The position numbers and the translations under genes are program-made. A stretch of 64,000 nt of DNA, from positions 558,001 through 622,000 of the forward strand of contig OX638352.1 of NCBI GenBank assembly GCA_951813545.1. The letters are read 5' to 3'. The stretch is from an uncultured Poribacteria bacterium. GTDB taxonomy: Bacteria; Poribacteria; WGA-4E; WGA-3G. The notes under the pieces were generated by a model. It worked only from the letters and a program-made list of their open reading frames with translations. It made no database searches and was not told where the DNA came from. This document shows, in pieces, positions 16,674-25,553 of this stretch (position 1 is its first letter; each line of letters starts with the position of its first letter).

Positions 16674-17624
16674 GTGAGAGCACTTATCGTCAAATCACTA
16701 CCGGATAAACGGCGCGAAAAGGTTGTTGTCAATGATTGGAAAGAGCCAGCATCGCCCATCGGGAACGAGGTCCTGTGCCAAGCCGTATTTACGGGACTTA
16801 CCAACGGGACAGAACGGAATCAACTTATCGGTGGTAACTATTCAAGCTCCGATGATCGGCTGCCAACTACCGACGGATACCAGAACGTAGGTAGAGTTAT
16901 CCAAACAGGACCGAACGTAACACAACTTCAGGTCGGTGACCTCATCTACGCCAGCGTGAACCATGTCGAGCGGTTCACTATCCCAGAAGACGGACTCCTG
17001 CTAAAATTGCCAGAAGACGTTGACCCAGGCGAGGCTGCCCTCTTCGGCATCTCCGGTGTCGCAATGCACTGTTGTCGGCGCGTCGATCCGCGCATTGGAG
17101 AAAAGGTACTTATTGTCGGACAGGGCTGCATCGGCATGTTCGCGGCACAGATCATCTACGCTATGGGTGCCCGCGTCACGGTCTGCGACATCGAAGAATC
17201 GCGACTGGAACAGATTCGCCAATTGGGTGTAGCCGAACATGTACTTAATACAAGTAACGACGGTTGGGAGAAACAGATTCAAGACGGAGAATTTGATGCA
17301 GTAATGGATTTTGCTGGTGTCCCAGAGATGGTCACACCTATGATCTACGCGTGTAAAACCCGTGGCAGACTCCTCTTAGTCGCTGGAAGGTTCGATGTCA
17401 ATTACACCTTTAACGTCGGACAAGGTAAAGAGATCAGCATCCTCCAGTGCAGCCACTTTACGTGTGATGATTTGGAAAACCTCTGTCGGTTGCTCCGTCA
17501 AGGTTCTGTCAAAATTGCGCCCTTGATTCGACATCGGGTGAGCGTCGATGAAGCACCACAGATATATAACTGGCTCCGCGATGAACCGATGTGTCTGTTA
17601 GGCACCGTATTTCAATGGGAGTAG
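16674..17624 (+). CDS. Medium-chain dehydrogenase/reductase (alcohol dehydrogenase-like)
   Basis: The 316-residue protein starts at GTG 16674, 11 bases behind AAGGAG. It has the MDR fold: a GroES-like N-terminal half and a Rossmann half with VGQGCIGMFAAQ and VCDIEESRLEQIRQLG, where the acidic residue after the second strand favours NAD(H). Zinc-ligand cysteines typical of classical alcohol dehydrogenases are not evident, so it may be a zinc-free sugar or polyol dehydrogenase. It is transcribed divergently from the aldolase and RraA-like genes, which suggests a common catabolic theme. Confidence 0.85.
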   Translation: MRALIVKSLPDKRREKVVVNDWKEPASPIGNEVLCQAVFTGLTNGTERNQLIGGNYSSSDDRLPTTDGYQNVGRVIQTGPNVTQLQVGDLIYASVNHVERFTIPEDGLLLKLPEDVDPGEAALFGISGVAMHCCRRVDPRIGEKVLIVGQGCIGMFAAQIIYAMGARVTVCDIEESRLEQIRQLGVAEHVLNTSNDGWEKQIQDGEFDAVMDFAGVPEMVTPMIYACKTRGRLLLVAGRFDVNYTFNVGQGKEISILQCSHFTCDDLENLCRLLRQGSVKIAPLIRHRVSVDEAPQIYNWLRDEPMCLLGTVFQWE

Positions 17625-17677
17625 AAACGGATTTCACCTCCCTATCCAACCACAAAACGCGCAATCCAAAATAACTC

Positions 17678-17698
17678 GGTGCGGTTGCAAACCGCACC
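17678..17698. repeat. Palindromic GGTGCGGTT repeat
   Basis: GGTGCGGTT and AACCGCACC face each other around a 3-base loop. The same GC-rich palindrome with variable loop recurs at 29156-29177, several times in 47.2-47.6 kb, and as a variant at 44839-44860. It is a REP-like family of this genome. Confidence 0.6.
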
Positions 17699-17845
17699 TA
17701 CCATATTCAGTTCTGACTATTAACCGAGGTTCCTTGGCATTTGATATTACGCCAAGTTGATAGTGAAAGAAAAATCTCTCCTTCTAACTGAAAATTACCC
17801 AAATAACGCTGTCAAAACCCCTCTGAAAATTTTAAATAAAAAAAA

Positions 17846-17880
17846 TTGCAACTTTTTTGAAACTCGTTTGTAGTAACGAC
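17846..17880 (+). promoter_or_regulatory. ECF-type promoter box before the sigma/anti-sigma operon
   Basis: GCAACTTTTTT (17848-17858), exactly 8 bases, then TTTGTAGTA (17867-17875), about 30 bases before the ECF sigma start. The same two blocks with the same spacing occur upstream of both DUF5916 genes (30235-30262 and 47869-47896). This is probably an autoregulatory promoter read by an ECF sigma factor. Confidence 0.55.
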
Positions 17881-17906
17881 AACCTCAAAATGCGCGGAGT
17901 TGAAAA

Positions 17907-18452
17907 ATGACAGAAGATAAATTCCTTGAGCTTGTCCATGAACACAAGGCTCAGATTTATCAACACACCCTCTATCTACTCAAAAATCGAGAAGATGCAG
18001 AGGATATAACACAAGAGACATTCATCAAGGCGTGGGAACACCGTTCTAAATTGCGTCCGAAGACTGCACGTTCATGGATGTTAAAATGCGCCCAAAATCT
18101 CTGTTTCAATCTGCTAAAGCGACACAAATTTCAGGTGCATTTAACAGAAAGAGACGATACAGACGTTGAAACGGAACTCGAAACTTTAATGAACGCACAT
18201 TCTGATCGGTCAAATCCAACACCAGATGAAATTGTAATCGAGCAAGAACTCAAAGATTCAGTACACTGTGCCATTAAGAAATTGCCGCCAGATATGCGGA
18301 CGGTGATAATTATGAGGGAATTGAACGGTATGAGTTTCAAAGAGATTGCAGAGGTCTTAGAACAACCTGAAGGTACTGTGAAATCAACAGCATTTCGTGC
18401 CCGCAAGAAATTGAGGGAACTACTGCGTCCTTACTGGAGAAATGACGAATGA
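17907..18452 (+). CDS. ECF RNA polymerase sigma factor
   Basis: This 181-residue sigma-70 family protein of the extracytoplasmic-function type has sigma-2 near residues 10-75 (LKNREDAEDITQETFIKAW) and sigma-4 near residues 115-170 (LPPDMRTVIIMRELNGMSF, then EIAEVLEQPEGTVKS). It directs RNA polymerase to a small regulon. Its stop overlaps the next gene's start by four bases (ATGA); that gene encodes a zinc-finger membrane anti-sigma factor, so the pair is a classical signal-response switch. A candidate self-recognised promoter lies directly upstream. The ribosome site is GGAG, seven bases before the ATG. Confidence 0.93.
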   Translation: MTEDKFLELVHEHKAQIYQHTLYLLKNREDAEDITQETFIKAWEHRSKLRPKTARSWMLKCAQNLCFNLLKRHKFQVHLTERDDTDVETELETLMNAHSDRSNPTPDEIVIEQELKDSVHCAIKKLPPDMRTVIIMRELNGMSFKEIAEVLEQPEGTVKSTAFRARKKLRELLRPYWRNDE

Positions 18453-19189
18453 ACCAATTTACCTCTCGCCACAATCCAACTTGTACGGAAGTTCAGGATA
18501 CCTTAGAAGCGTATCTTGACAATGAATTGGATACAGACATGTATGCAACAGTAGAAGCACACGTCGCATCTTGTTCAATGTGTCAGGATGAAATTCGCTT
18601 CGTTCAAGCAATTAGCGGAGCATTACACGAACTTCCGAAGCCAGAGCCACCGCCTGAAATCTTTGACGCGGTTGAGGCTTATGTGCACGCACACCCAACC
18701 GCGGGTCAGAGATGGTGGCATCGGATATTTCAATTATCAAGACTCTGGGATAACCTAAGTTTCTCACGGGTTCGCGTAGGTGCGCTGGCATGTCTTGTTG
18801 GGATTGTGCTGTTGTTCACATTCTGGGATAATTTAAATTTAGCATTCGTTCGCGCAGGTGCGTTGGTGTGTCTCATAGGCGTTGTTCTGTTCAGCATCTA
18901 TCAGTACCAACGGTATCTGAAAGTGAAGCAAGCCTCCCGTGATCTTTCTTACGCCCTCGGTAAGTTGAATTACGCTGTGGCGCGAACAGGCACCGTTGTT
19001 AGCGAAAAACTTCCTGATGTGCAGATTAATCAGGCTTCCAGTCGCGCCTTTGTTCAGATTGAAACAGCCTCCCGCTACGTATCGAAACAGAGAAAAAATA
19101 TTTCATCAGCAATTCACCGGAGTTTGGTGAACTTTAACCGGTTCCCCGAAAATGTTCGAGGTCCGGAAGGTCAGCACTACTCAAACTAA
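18449..19189 (+). CDS. Zinc-finger (zf-HC2) membrane anti-sigma factor
   Basis: The 246-residue protein starts with a zf-HC2 / anti-sigma domain: C12, then H38-x3-C42-x2-C45 (EAHVASCSMC). It continues into two hydrophobic helices (about residues 109-125 and 135-152). The two helices are a 26-residue tandem duplication: DNLSFSRVRVGALACLVG resembles DNLNLAFVRAGALVCLIG, and each is preceded by tryptophan. The domain would hold the overlapping ECF sigma factor at the membrane until a signal releases it. The C-terminal region is basic, with no recognised domain. Confidence 0.85.
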   Translation: MNQFTSRHNPTCTEVQDTLEAYLDNELDTDMYATVEAHVASCSMCQDEIRFVQAISGALHELPKPEPPPEIFDAVEAYVHAHPTAGQRWWHRIFQLSRLWDNLSFSRVRVGALACLVGIVLLFTFWDNLNLAFVRAGALVCLIGVVLFSIYQYQRYLKVKQASRDLSYALGKLNYAVARTGTVVSEKLPDVQINQASSRAFVQIETASRYVSKQRKNISSAIHRSLVNFNRFPENVRGPEGQHYSN

Positions 19190-19203
19190 AAAGGAGAAAC
19201 ACC

Positions 19204-20502
19204 ATGAAACCGCAAGAGCATTTAGAAAAAGGACTGATCCTCTTCGATTTTCCAGAGCCTCTCACGGCAAAGGTCGAAGTTAACTTGCCCGCGAAACTCA
19301 TCAATCTGGTTACCAAATCGGTGAGCGACGATCCAGAAGTCGTTGAACTGATTCAGATGTTGGATGGCATCTATGTCCGCAGCTACGATTGGGGAATTAT
19401 TGATGAAAAGAAATTAGTTAACTATTTCAAAGAAAAGCTCGAAAAGGATGAGTGGGAAGTCCTCGTCAAGATTGAGGAAAATACGGAAACGGTGGAGATT
19501 AATCTCCTGTTCGACGAAGACAAGGTTTACGGGATTTTCGTTATCGTCATCGCTAAAAGGTCTGGGGAAGCCACTTTCGTCAACATCGTTGGAGAAATTG
19601 CACCAGAACGCGTTGAGGAGTTGCTCGGCAATTTGAGTAATTTCGGCGCGGTAGACATCGACTTTGGCGACAAATTGAAGGGGCAATGGAAAAGAGAAGA
19701 CACCGGAGAGAAAGCGACAGTCATGATTCTCGGCAGCGGATTCTTCACAAATTCCGGAATCAATACATTCAACGATAGAATGGATGATGTCCTCGCTCCC
19801 AAGCGCCAAAGCGAAATGGAACAACTGGTGACACAAATTAAGGAATTTCGTCCTACCAAGATAGCCGTTTATGCAGACGAAAGCTATGATGCTGAACTTA
19901 ACGCAAACTATCAAGGCTACTTGGAAGGCACCTACGAAGCCACACGAAGGCTGGAGGACCAGATCGGTTTTCCGTTAGCAAAACAGATGGAACACTCGAA
20001 ACTTTATTGTGTCGCTGATTGGCCCGAACACCGCCCAATCCTTGATAAAATTGACGACCCCTTGATGGACTACGCCACGTTTGCGGAGGCGCATAATCAG
20101 GAGCACCTCTTATCGACCATTTCCGCAAGCGGGGTGAAAGTTCGGGCGGACGTAGATGGCACGGTCTGGGTTGAACGTGAAGGATACGAACCTCTGGTTG
20201 ACATGTATATCCGGATCAACGATCCTGAATCTATACGTGCCGACCATCAAAGTTATCTGCGGACCGCACGCATTGGACTCAAAGACCAATACCCAGGTGC
20301 GAATTGGGTTTCACATTGGTGGTATGCCCATAATCTCAAGAATTTTGTGAACCTAACACGAATCACGGAGTCTACTGATGATCGTATTCTGCTGATTATC
20401 GGTGCCGGGCATGTCTTCCTCATTCAGCAGTTCCTTGAGAATTCGGGAGATTACATCGTCGAAAGCCCGCTGCAATACTTAAGCCCAACAGCAATCAATT
20501 GA
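19204..20502 (+). CDS. DUF4252-DUF5694 fusion protein
   Basis: Residues 1-155 resemble DUF4252 (PAKLINLVTKSVSDDPEVVE, MLDGIYVRSYD, VNIVGEIAPERVEEL), a domain often encoded beside ECF sigma and anti-sigma genes. Residues 170-432 are DUF5694 (VMILGSGFF, DDVLAPKRQSEMEQL, FRPTKIAV, GANWVSHWWY, LIIGAGH). DUF5694 resembles the TraB/GumN-like enzyme class but has no established function. DUF4252 proteins are usually exported; no signal peptide is present here. A good AAGGAG site precedes the ATG, 14 bases after the anti-sigma gene, so it is probably part of that operon. Confidence 0.75.
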   Translation: MKPQEHLEKGLILFDFPEPLTAKVEVNLPAKLINLVTKSVSDDPEVVELIQMLDGIYVRSYDWGIIDEKKLVNYFKEKLEKDEWEVLVKIEENTETVEINLLFDEDKVYGIFVIVIAKRSGEATFVNIVGEIAPERVEELLGNLSNFGAVDIDFGDKLKGQWKREDTGEKATVMILGSGFFTNSGINTFNDRMDDVLAPKRQSEMEQLVTQIKEFRPTKIAVYADESYDAELNANYQGYLEGTYEATRRLEDQIGFPLAKQMEHSKLYCVADWPEHRPILDKIDDPLMDYATFAEAHNQEHLLSTISASGVKVRADVDGTVWVEREGYEPLVDMYIRINDPESIRADHQSYLRTARIGLKDQYPGANWVSHWWYAHNLKNFVNLTRITESTDDRILLIIGAGHVFLIQQFLENSGDYIVESPLQYLSPTAIN

Positions 20503-20548
20503 TAAACCCCAAATTTGCGACAGTATAAGCGGACGTAAAATAGGAATG

Positions 20549-20591
20549 CACTGAGACATCGAGACCTTGAAACGAGGGCAGTGTCTCAGTG
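20549..20591. other. Intercistronic hairpin
   Basis: A 10-bp inverted repeat, CACTGAGACA (20549-20558) and TGTCTCAGTG (20582-20591), ends just before the ribosome site of the second DUF5694 gene. It lacks a T-run. It could act as an mRNA processing or attenuation hairpin. Confidence 0.4.
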
Positions 20592-20612
20592 TAGAAGGGA
20601 GAACGCTAATTG

Positions 20613-21419
20613 ATGAAACACCAAACGAAACCGACGATTATGATTCTTGGTAGTGGACATTTGGCAAATTGGGGAGCAGATCGAATCAATTATAGAATGG
20701 ACGATGTCCTGGCACCCAAACGCCAAGCCGAACTTCAACAACTCGCTGAACAACTTGCTCGTTTCAAACCGACGAAGATAGCCGTTGAAGTTGATACACA
20801 TTCGGAGGCTGAACTTCAGAAGGAATATGATGCCTATCTAAAGGACAACTTCCAACTTAAACCCCATGAAATTCACCAGATTGGGTTCCGATTGGCGAAA
20901 CAGATGAAACATCCAAAGGTCCACTGTGTAGATTATTTGCGCGATGATCCAATCGTTCGGGAGGATAGGGAGGATCATTGGACTGATTATGGCGCGTTCG
21001 CAGAGACGAACGATCAGGAACATCTTCTGGGGCCGCCACCTACTGGAAAAATGACGCAGGAGGAAGATGGCAGAATCTGGATTGAGCCTGAGAAATACGA
21101 ACCCATAGTTGACATGTATATACGGATGAACCAAGAGGAAAAGATCCGAACAAACCTCCGCGACTACTTACGGATTGCCCGAATTGGTCTTCAAGACGAC
21201 TACCCAGGGGCGAATTGGGTCGCACATTTTTGGTATAATCGGAACCTCAAAACTTTTGTCAATCTCACCCGAATTACGGAATCAGAAGATGAGCGTATTT
21301 TGCTAATCATCGGTGCCGGGCACTTAGGATTCCTTAAACAAATTGTGGGAGACTCTGAAGTCTATCACCTGGAAAGCCCGCTGCAATACTTGGACACAGG
21401 CGAGGTAGAAACGCCTTAA
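20613..21419 (+). CDS. DUF5694 protein, second copy
   Basis: The 268-residue DUF5694 protein lacks a signal peptide and the DUF4252 part of its upstream neighbour. Shared family segments are TIMILGSGHLANWG, DDVLAPKRQAELQQL, FKPTKIAVE, GANWVAHFWY, LTRITESEDERILLIIGAGH and ESPLQYL. ATG 20613 is chosen over TTG 20610, with AAGGGAG 11 bases upstream. Three DUF5694 genes in a row indicate local duplication in an ECF-linked locus. Conserved acidic and histidine residues suggest an enzyme, but the reaction is unknown. Confidence 0.75.
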   Translation: MKHQTKPTIMILGSGHLANWGADRINYRMDDVLAPKRQAELQQLAEQLARFKPTKIAVEVDTHSEAELQKEYDAYLKDNFQLKPHEIHQIGFRLAKQMKHPKVHCVDYLRDDPIVREDREDHWTDYGAFAETNDQEHLLGPPPTGKMTQEEDGRIWIEPEKYEPIVDMYIRMNQEEKIRTNLRDYLRIARIGLQDDYPGANWVAHFWYNRNLKTFVNLTRITESEDERILLIIGAGHLGFLKQIVGDSEVYHLESPLQYLDTGEVETP

Positions 21420-21497
21420 CCCGTTGTTCAGTTGTTGAAAATTTGATAATCCCTTTTTGAGATGGGGGCAACCCCGCGACAGATAGGAAAACGCTTT

Positions 21498-22424
21498 ATG
21501 AAAACTTTAGTGAAACGCAAGTTCCATTTGATGACCTTATTCGTCGCTGTATTACTTACAGTTGCCACAGCAACAAGTGATAATCAGACAGATGTATCTA
21601 CAGGAGGCGTTAAACAAATGACGCAAAAACCGACAATCATGATTCTCGGCAGTAGCCATCTGGCAAATCCTGGAATGGACGGATCCAATCCAAAAATAGA
21701 TGATGTCTTTGCACCCAAACGCCAACGCGAAATCAAGCAGTTGGTCGAACAACTCAAGGCGTTTAATCCTACCAAGATAGCACTTGAGGTAGATTTTTCA
21801 CGGAATGCTGAAATCAATGCAGAGTATCAAGGTTACTTGAAAGGAACATATCAACTGACACGCGGTGAAGGGAACCAGATCGGTTATCGATTAGCAAAAC
21901 AACTCGGACATTCAAAGGTATACTGCGTGGATTATTTCCGAAGTAGTAAAGAAAATCCAATCTTTAGAGGTGGTATTGATAGTGATTTGATAGACCGCGG
22001 TGCATTTGCGAAAGCACATAATCAGAGACACCTCTTCGGATCTCATCCCGGATCTCCGGGAAAAGTTACACGGGATGAGGATGGGACAGTCTGGATTGAA
22101 CCTGAGGCATACGAACCGATAACCGACATGTACATACGCATCAACCAGCCTGAACGGAGCCGTGCGAGCCAGCGAGCGTATTTACATGATGCCCGTATTG
22201 GACTTGACGACCAATACCCGGGTGCCAATTGGCTTGCCCATATTTGGTATGATCGGAATCTCAAGATTTTTGTCAATCTAACACGGATTACCGAATCCGC
22301 CGATGACCGAATTCTGCTGATTATCGGTGCCGGACACGTCTTCCTCGTCCAACAGTTCCTTGAGGATTCAGGAGATTACATCGTCGAAAGTCCACTCAAA
22401 TACTTGGATGGGGAGGGGATGTAG
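21498..22424 (+). CDS. DUF5694 protein, third copy, with signal peptide
   Basis: From ATG 21498 (AGGAAAA upstream) the protein has 308 residues and begins with a signal peptide (KTLVKRKFHLMTLFVAVLL), so it is probably exported. The DUF5694 domain starts near residue 45 (PTIMILGSSHLANPG) and ends LIIGAGHVF, ESPLKYL. A second in-frame ATG at 21618, ten bases behind AGGAGG (21602-21607), would give a cytosolic form without the signal peptide. Two starts could therefore send one enzyme to two compartments (inference). Confidence 0.75.
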   Translation: MKTLVKRKFHLMTLFVAVLLTVATATSDNQTDVSTGGVKQMTQKPTIMILGSSHLANPGMDGSNPKIDDVFAPKRQREIKQLVEQLKAFNPTKIALEVDFSRNAEINAEYQGYLKGTYQLTRGEGNQIGYRLAKQLGHSKVYCVDYFRSSKENPIFRGGIDSDLIDRGAFAKAHNQRHLFGSHPGSPGKVTRDEDGTVWIEPEAYEPITDMYIRINQPERSRASQRAYLHDARIGLDDQYPGANWLAHIWYDRNLKIFVNLTRITESADDRILLIIGAGHVFLVQQFLEDSGDYIVESPLKYLDGEGM

Positions 22425-22497
22425 ACTTCTTAACCTGTTATCCAGAGAAACTGTAATCACAAATCGTTTTTACCGACAAAAGTGATGAGGCATATTA

Positions 22498-24030
22498 ATG
22501 CATACGCTTTGGCTTGTTATCCAGCGAGAATTCGTCTCAAATGTGTTAACCTCCCGATTTATGATTGGGTTTATCGTCTGTCTGCTCTCAACAGCTGTTG
22601 CCGTTTTCGTCCAAGTGGATGATTACGAAAAACGTTTGGTGGGGTATAACGCTGCCGTCCGAGAAGCAGAAGCGCAGGAGTGGGATCTCTATTACAACAT
22701 TAAACCGAGAACACACAAGAAACCGAATCCTTTAGGTATCTTTAACGTAGGGGCGGAGAACTTCGGCGCAAATACGGTCACCATCGAATTGGCTAAGCCT
22801 GTCTTTGAACTCACCTTCCCTATAATGGGTGAACCGGCGGAGAAACGGGGTGCAGACAATTCTTTTCTTTCAATGTTCCTAACCATTGATGTGGTTTTTA
22901 TCTTCAAAATCATACTTAGTGCCTTAGCGATTCTATTTGCTTTCAATACAATTTCAGGAGAGAGAGAAGATGGCACACTGAAGCTCGTGTTATCCAATGC
23001 GATACCAAGAGATATAATAGTGCTGGGAAAATACCTCGGTGGGATGTTATCGCTGTTTCCTATTGTTTTGATAAGTTTAATCATGGCACTGGTCATCGCG
23101 CTTTCTTCCCGCGTGACTGCTTTTGATGGGAACGACATTTCACATATTGTGCTGATATTTGCCGTTTCGCTGTTGTACGTGTCAACATGGTATCTTTTAG
23201 GATTGCTTCTATCAATTTGGACAAAGACATCTGCGACGACCTTAATTCTTTCGATGGTTATTTGGGTGATGCTAACGATCGTTCATTCAAACGTGGCGAC
23301 GATTGTTGTCGAAAAATTTCCACCCTATCAGTCCAAGCCTGAGGCAGAGTTTGTCCGTTCCGCTGGTGATGTGTGGGATCAGTTCAGAAAAGAACGGGGT
23401 ACCTACATCAAACGGAGGGGGTACGAAAACCTGCAGGATTCAATCTCTTGGGAACCTGGGGCGGATTCAGAAAAAACTAATCGCTTTGTTACGTTTTTTT
23501 CCTACGGGATGCATGAATTACATTTGTTAGAAGGTTACATTATCAGGGATGTTCACGAAGCGGATACCTCTATCTTTCAAGAGATTTTAGGTTATCAGGA
23601 ACCGCTTCGGATTGCGTATGCGGATAAAGTGGAGGAGGTTCTTAATAAACCTGCGGAGCAACGAGAGAGGAATGCTAAGTTCGCAGATGCCCTTTCTCGT
23701 ATCTCCTTTGCGGATGTATATCACTTTGCTATCGGAGCAATAGCGGGAACAGACCGACAGAGTTATAACAATTTTATTCAGGACTCCAGAGCCTATAAGC
23801 GTAAAATTGTTGAATATTTGAAAGATAAAGAGGCGTTTACTTCTCGAGCGTGGTTTTCTAATGATCAAGGTGCGGCTGATCTAACAGATCTGCCTGTTTT
23901 CCAGGATCGACGACTCTCACTTTCCGAAAGTTTATCCCGCGCCTACATAGATATTTTGATATTATTGGCATGGAATGTCGTTTTATTCATGACGGCTTAT
24001 GTGTCCTTTCTACGATATAATTTAGGTTGA
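22498..24030 (+). CDS. ABC-2 type permease with large extracytoplasmic domain
   Basis: This 510-residue membrane subunit has an N-terminal helix after LVIQREFVSNVLTSRFMIG. It then has a periplasmic loop, a cluster of helices around GEREDGTLKLVLSNAIPRDI (about residues 160-180), a long soluble segment (about residues 275-470) and a terminal helix. The layout matches NosY/GldF-like permease subunits that pair with a separate ATPase. The next gene encodes a homologous partner 18 bases away, so they probably form a heterodimer. A related pair lies at 39316-43342. The cargo is unknown. Confidence 0.82.
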   Translation: MHTLWLVIQREFVSNVLTSRFMIGFIVCLLSTAVAVFVQVDDYEKRLVGYNAAVREAEAQEWDLYYNIKPRTHKKPNPLGIFNVGAENFGANTVTIELAKPVFELTFPIMGEPAEKRGADNSFLSMFLTIDVVFIFKIILSALAILFAFNTISGEREDGTLKLVLSNAIPRDIIVLGKYLGGMLSLFPIVLISLIMALVIALSSRVTAFDGNDISHIVLIFAVSLLYVSTWYLLGLLLSIWTKTSATTLILSMVIWVMLTIVHSNVATIVVEKFPPYQSKPEAEFVRSAGDVWDQFRKERGTYIKRRGYENLQDSISWEPGADSEKTNRFVTFFSYGMHELHLLEGYIIRDVHEADTSIFQEILGYQEPLRIAYADKVEEVLNKPAEQRERNAKFADALSRISFADVYHFAIGAIAGTDRQSYNNFIQDSRAYKRKIVEYLKDKEAFTSRAWFSNDQGAADLTDLPVFQDRRLSLSESLSRAYIDILILLAWNVVLFMTAYVSFLRYNLG

Positions 24031-24048
24031 GACGAGGAATCAAGACAG

Positions 24049-25512
24049 ATGATTTGGCAGATAGCATTCAAAGAAATATACCACAATCTCACAACTCTGC
24101 GATTCGCTTTGATAATAATTATATTGCCCGTTCTGTTTGTGGCGAACTCGCTAATATACAGTTTGGGTGGTTACGGTTATACTGCACAGGTTAATACATA
24201 TAACCAGCAAATTGCACAAAATAGGGATCACATCGAAAATTTAGCGAATAAGGGGCTGGCGGAATTGGCACTGATAGGACCTGGGGAGATTTCAAGACAT
24301 CCTAACCTGTTGACTTTCTGTGCCGATGGGGCGGATAAATTGGTCCCACGTTCTGTCACAATGCAGAATGTCGGAATGCTCAGCCGAGCCGGTTTTGATG
24401 AATTTGTTGAGGGTTACCAATGGATACCGCCGTGGATATTAGAGTATCCGTTGCAGAATAAAGGCGGTAACGTGATACAACGCATCAAAATCGACTGGGT
24501 CTTCATCGGTATTTTGATGAGCTTCTTTGCGATCTTGTTCACTTTCGATGCTATTGCCGGAGAACGAGCGCGTGGCACGCTAAGCCTTATGATGTCGAAT
24601 GCAGTATCGCGTGGACAAGTGTTGTTGGGAAAATATCTCGGTGCTTTTGTGACACTCATGGTGCCCCTTATCATTAGTATCCTAATAAATCTACTCACCA
24701 TCTATTTCTTCGGAAATATTCCCTTTGCGTCTGAACATTGGTTACGTATTTTTGGGATGGTGGGATTATTTGCATTGCTCGTTTCCATTTTTATCTTTCT
24801 CGGGCTTTTTTTCTCCAGTCGTGTCTCAAACGCCATTACAAGCTTAGTATGGCTCTTGCTCACTTGGGTTTTTTTGGCGTTTATCTTTCCAAGCTTACTT
24901 GGAACTTTTGTGGGTAATCTGAATCCGATTCCATCCGTTGACGAAGTTTTGAGGCAGAAATACGCACAATTAGGACAGTTGTATGCTGAATATGATCCTT
25001 TTAATAACGCCAGAGATATTCCGCCTAAGTTAAGCAAGGCAGCATCTGCCGAAAATCCCAAAGCCACGCGCCTTTGGGCGGACTTCCTTGCCAAAGAAGT
25101 AGAGACGAAAACTCGGTTTTCAGATGGGCATATCGACCAGCAATTTAAGCAAGTACAACTCGCCCGCGACCTCACCCAAATCTCTCCGATAGCGACCTTC
25201 CAATATGCGATGGAAGGACTTGCGAACACAGGTATCGTGAGTTATATGAATTTTGTCAAACAAGCGCGTCGCTATCGTCAAACATTCATAGACTTCATTA
25301 AAGCGGAAGATCAGGATGACCCGGAAAGCCTACATATCTATCCTGTAAGGGAGGGGTTATCTCAGAAGCCGGTCAATTTGGACGCTGTGCCGGTTTTTGA
25401 AGAGCAAATCTCTTACCGCAGCGTGTTATCCCAAGTCGGTTTGTTGGTACTGTTTAATCTGCTATTCTTTATTATCGCACAGATTTCTTTTATGAAAAAC
25501 GATTTGAAGTAG
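24049..25512 (+). CDS. ABC-2 type permease, partner subunit
   Basis: The 487-residue homologue of the preceding permease has the same plan: the start IWQIAFKEIYHNLTTLRFAL, the GERARGTLSLMMSNAVSRGQ signature between helices, a soluble insertion of about 150 residues, and a last helix ending ISFMKNDLK. GAGG lies upstream of the ATG. No single-domain ABC ATPase is next door; the following two genes are half-transporters with their own membrane domains. The matching ATPase must be encoded elsewhere. Confidence 0.82.
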   Translation: MIWQIAFKEIYHNLTTLRFALIIIILPVLFVANSLIYSLGGYGYTAQVNTYNQQIAQNRDHIENLANKGLAELALIGPGEISRHPNLLTFCADGADKLVPRSVTMQNVGMLSRAGFDEFVEGYQWIPPWILEYPLQNKGGNVIQRIKIDWVFIGILMSFFAILFTFDAIAGERARGTLSLMMSNAVSRGQVLLGKYLGAFVTLMVPLIISILINLLTIYFFGNIPFASEHWLRIFGMVGLFALLVSIFIFLGLFFSSRVSNAITSLVWLLLTWVFLAFIFPSLLGTFVGNLNPIPSVDEVLRQKYAQLGQLYAEYDPFNNARDIPPKLSKAASAENPKATRLWADFLAKEVETKTRFSDGHIDQQFKQVQLARDLTQISPIATFQYAMEGLANTGIVSYMNFVKQARRYRQTFIDFIKAEDQDDPESLHIYPVREGLSQKPVNLDAVPVFEEQISYRSVLSQVGLLVLFNLLFFIIAQISFMKNDLK

Positions 25513-25553
25513 ATATGACGTAAGACCCCTATATCGGAGGTGAACAGAAAACC

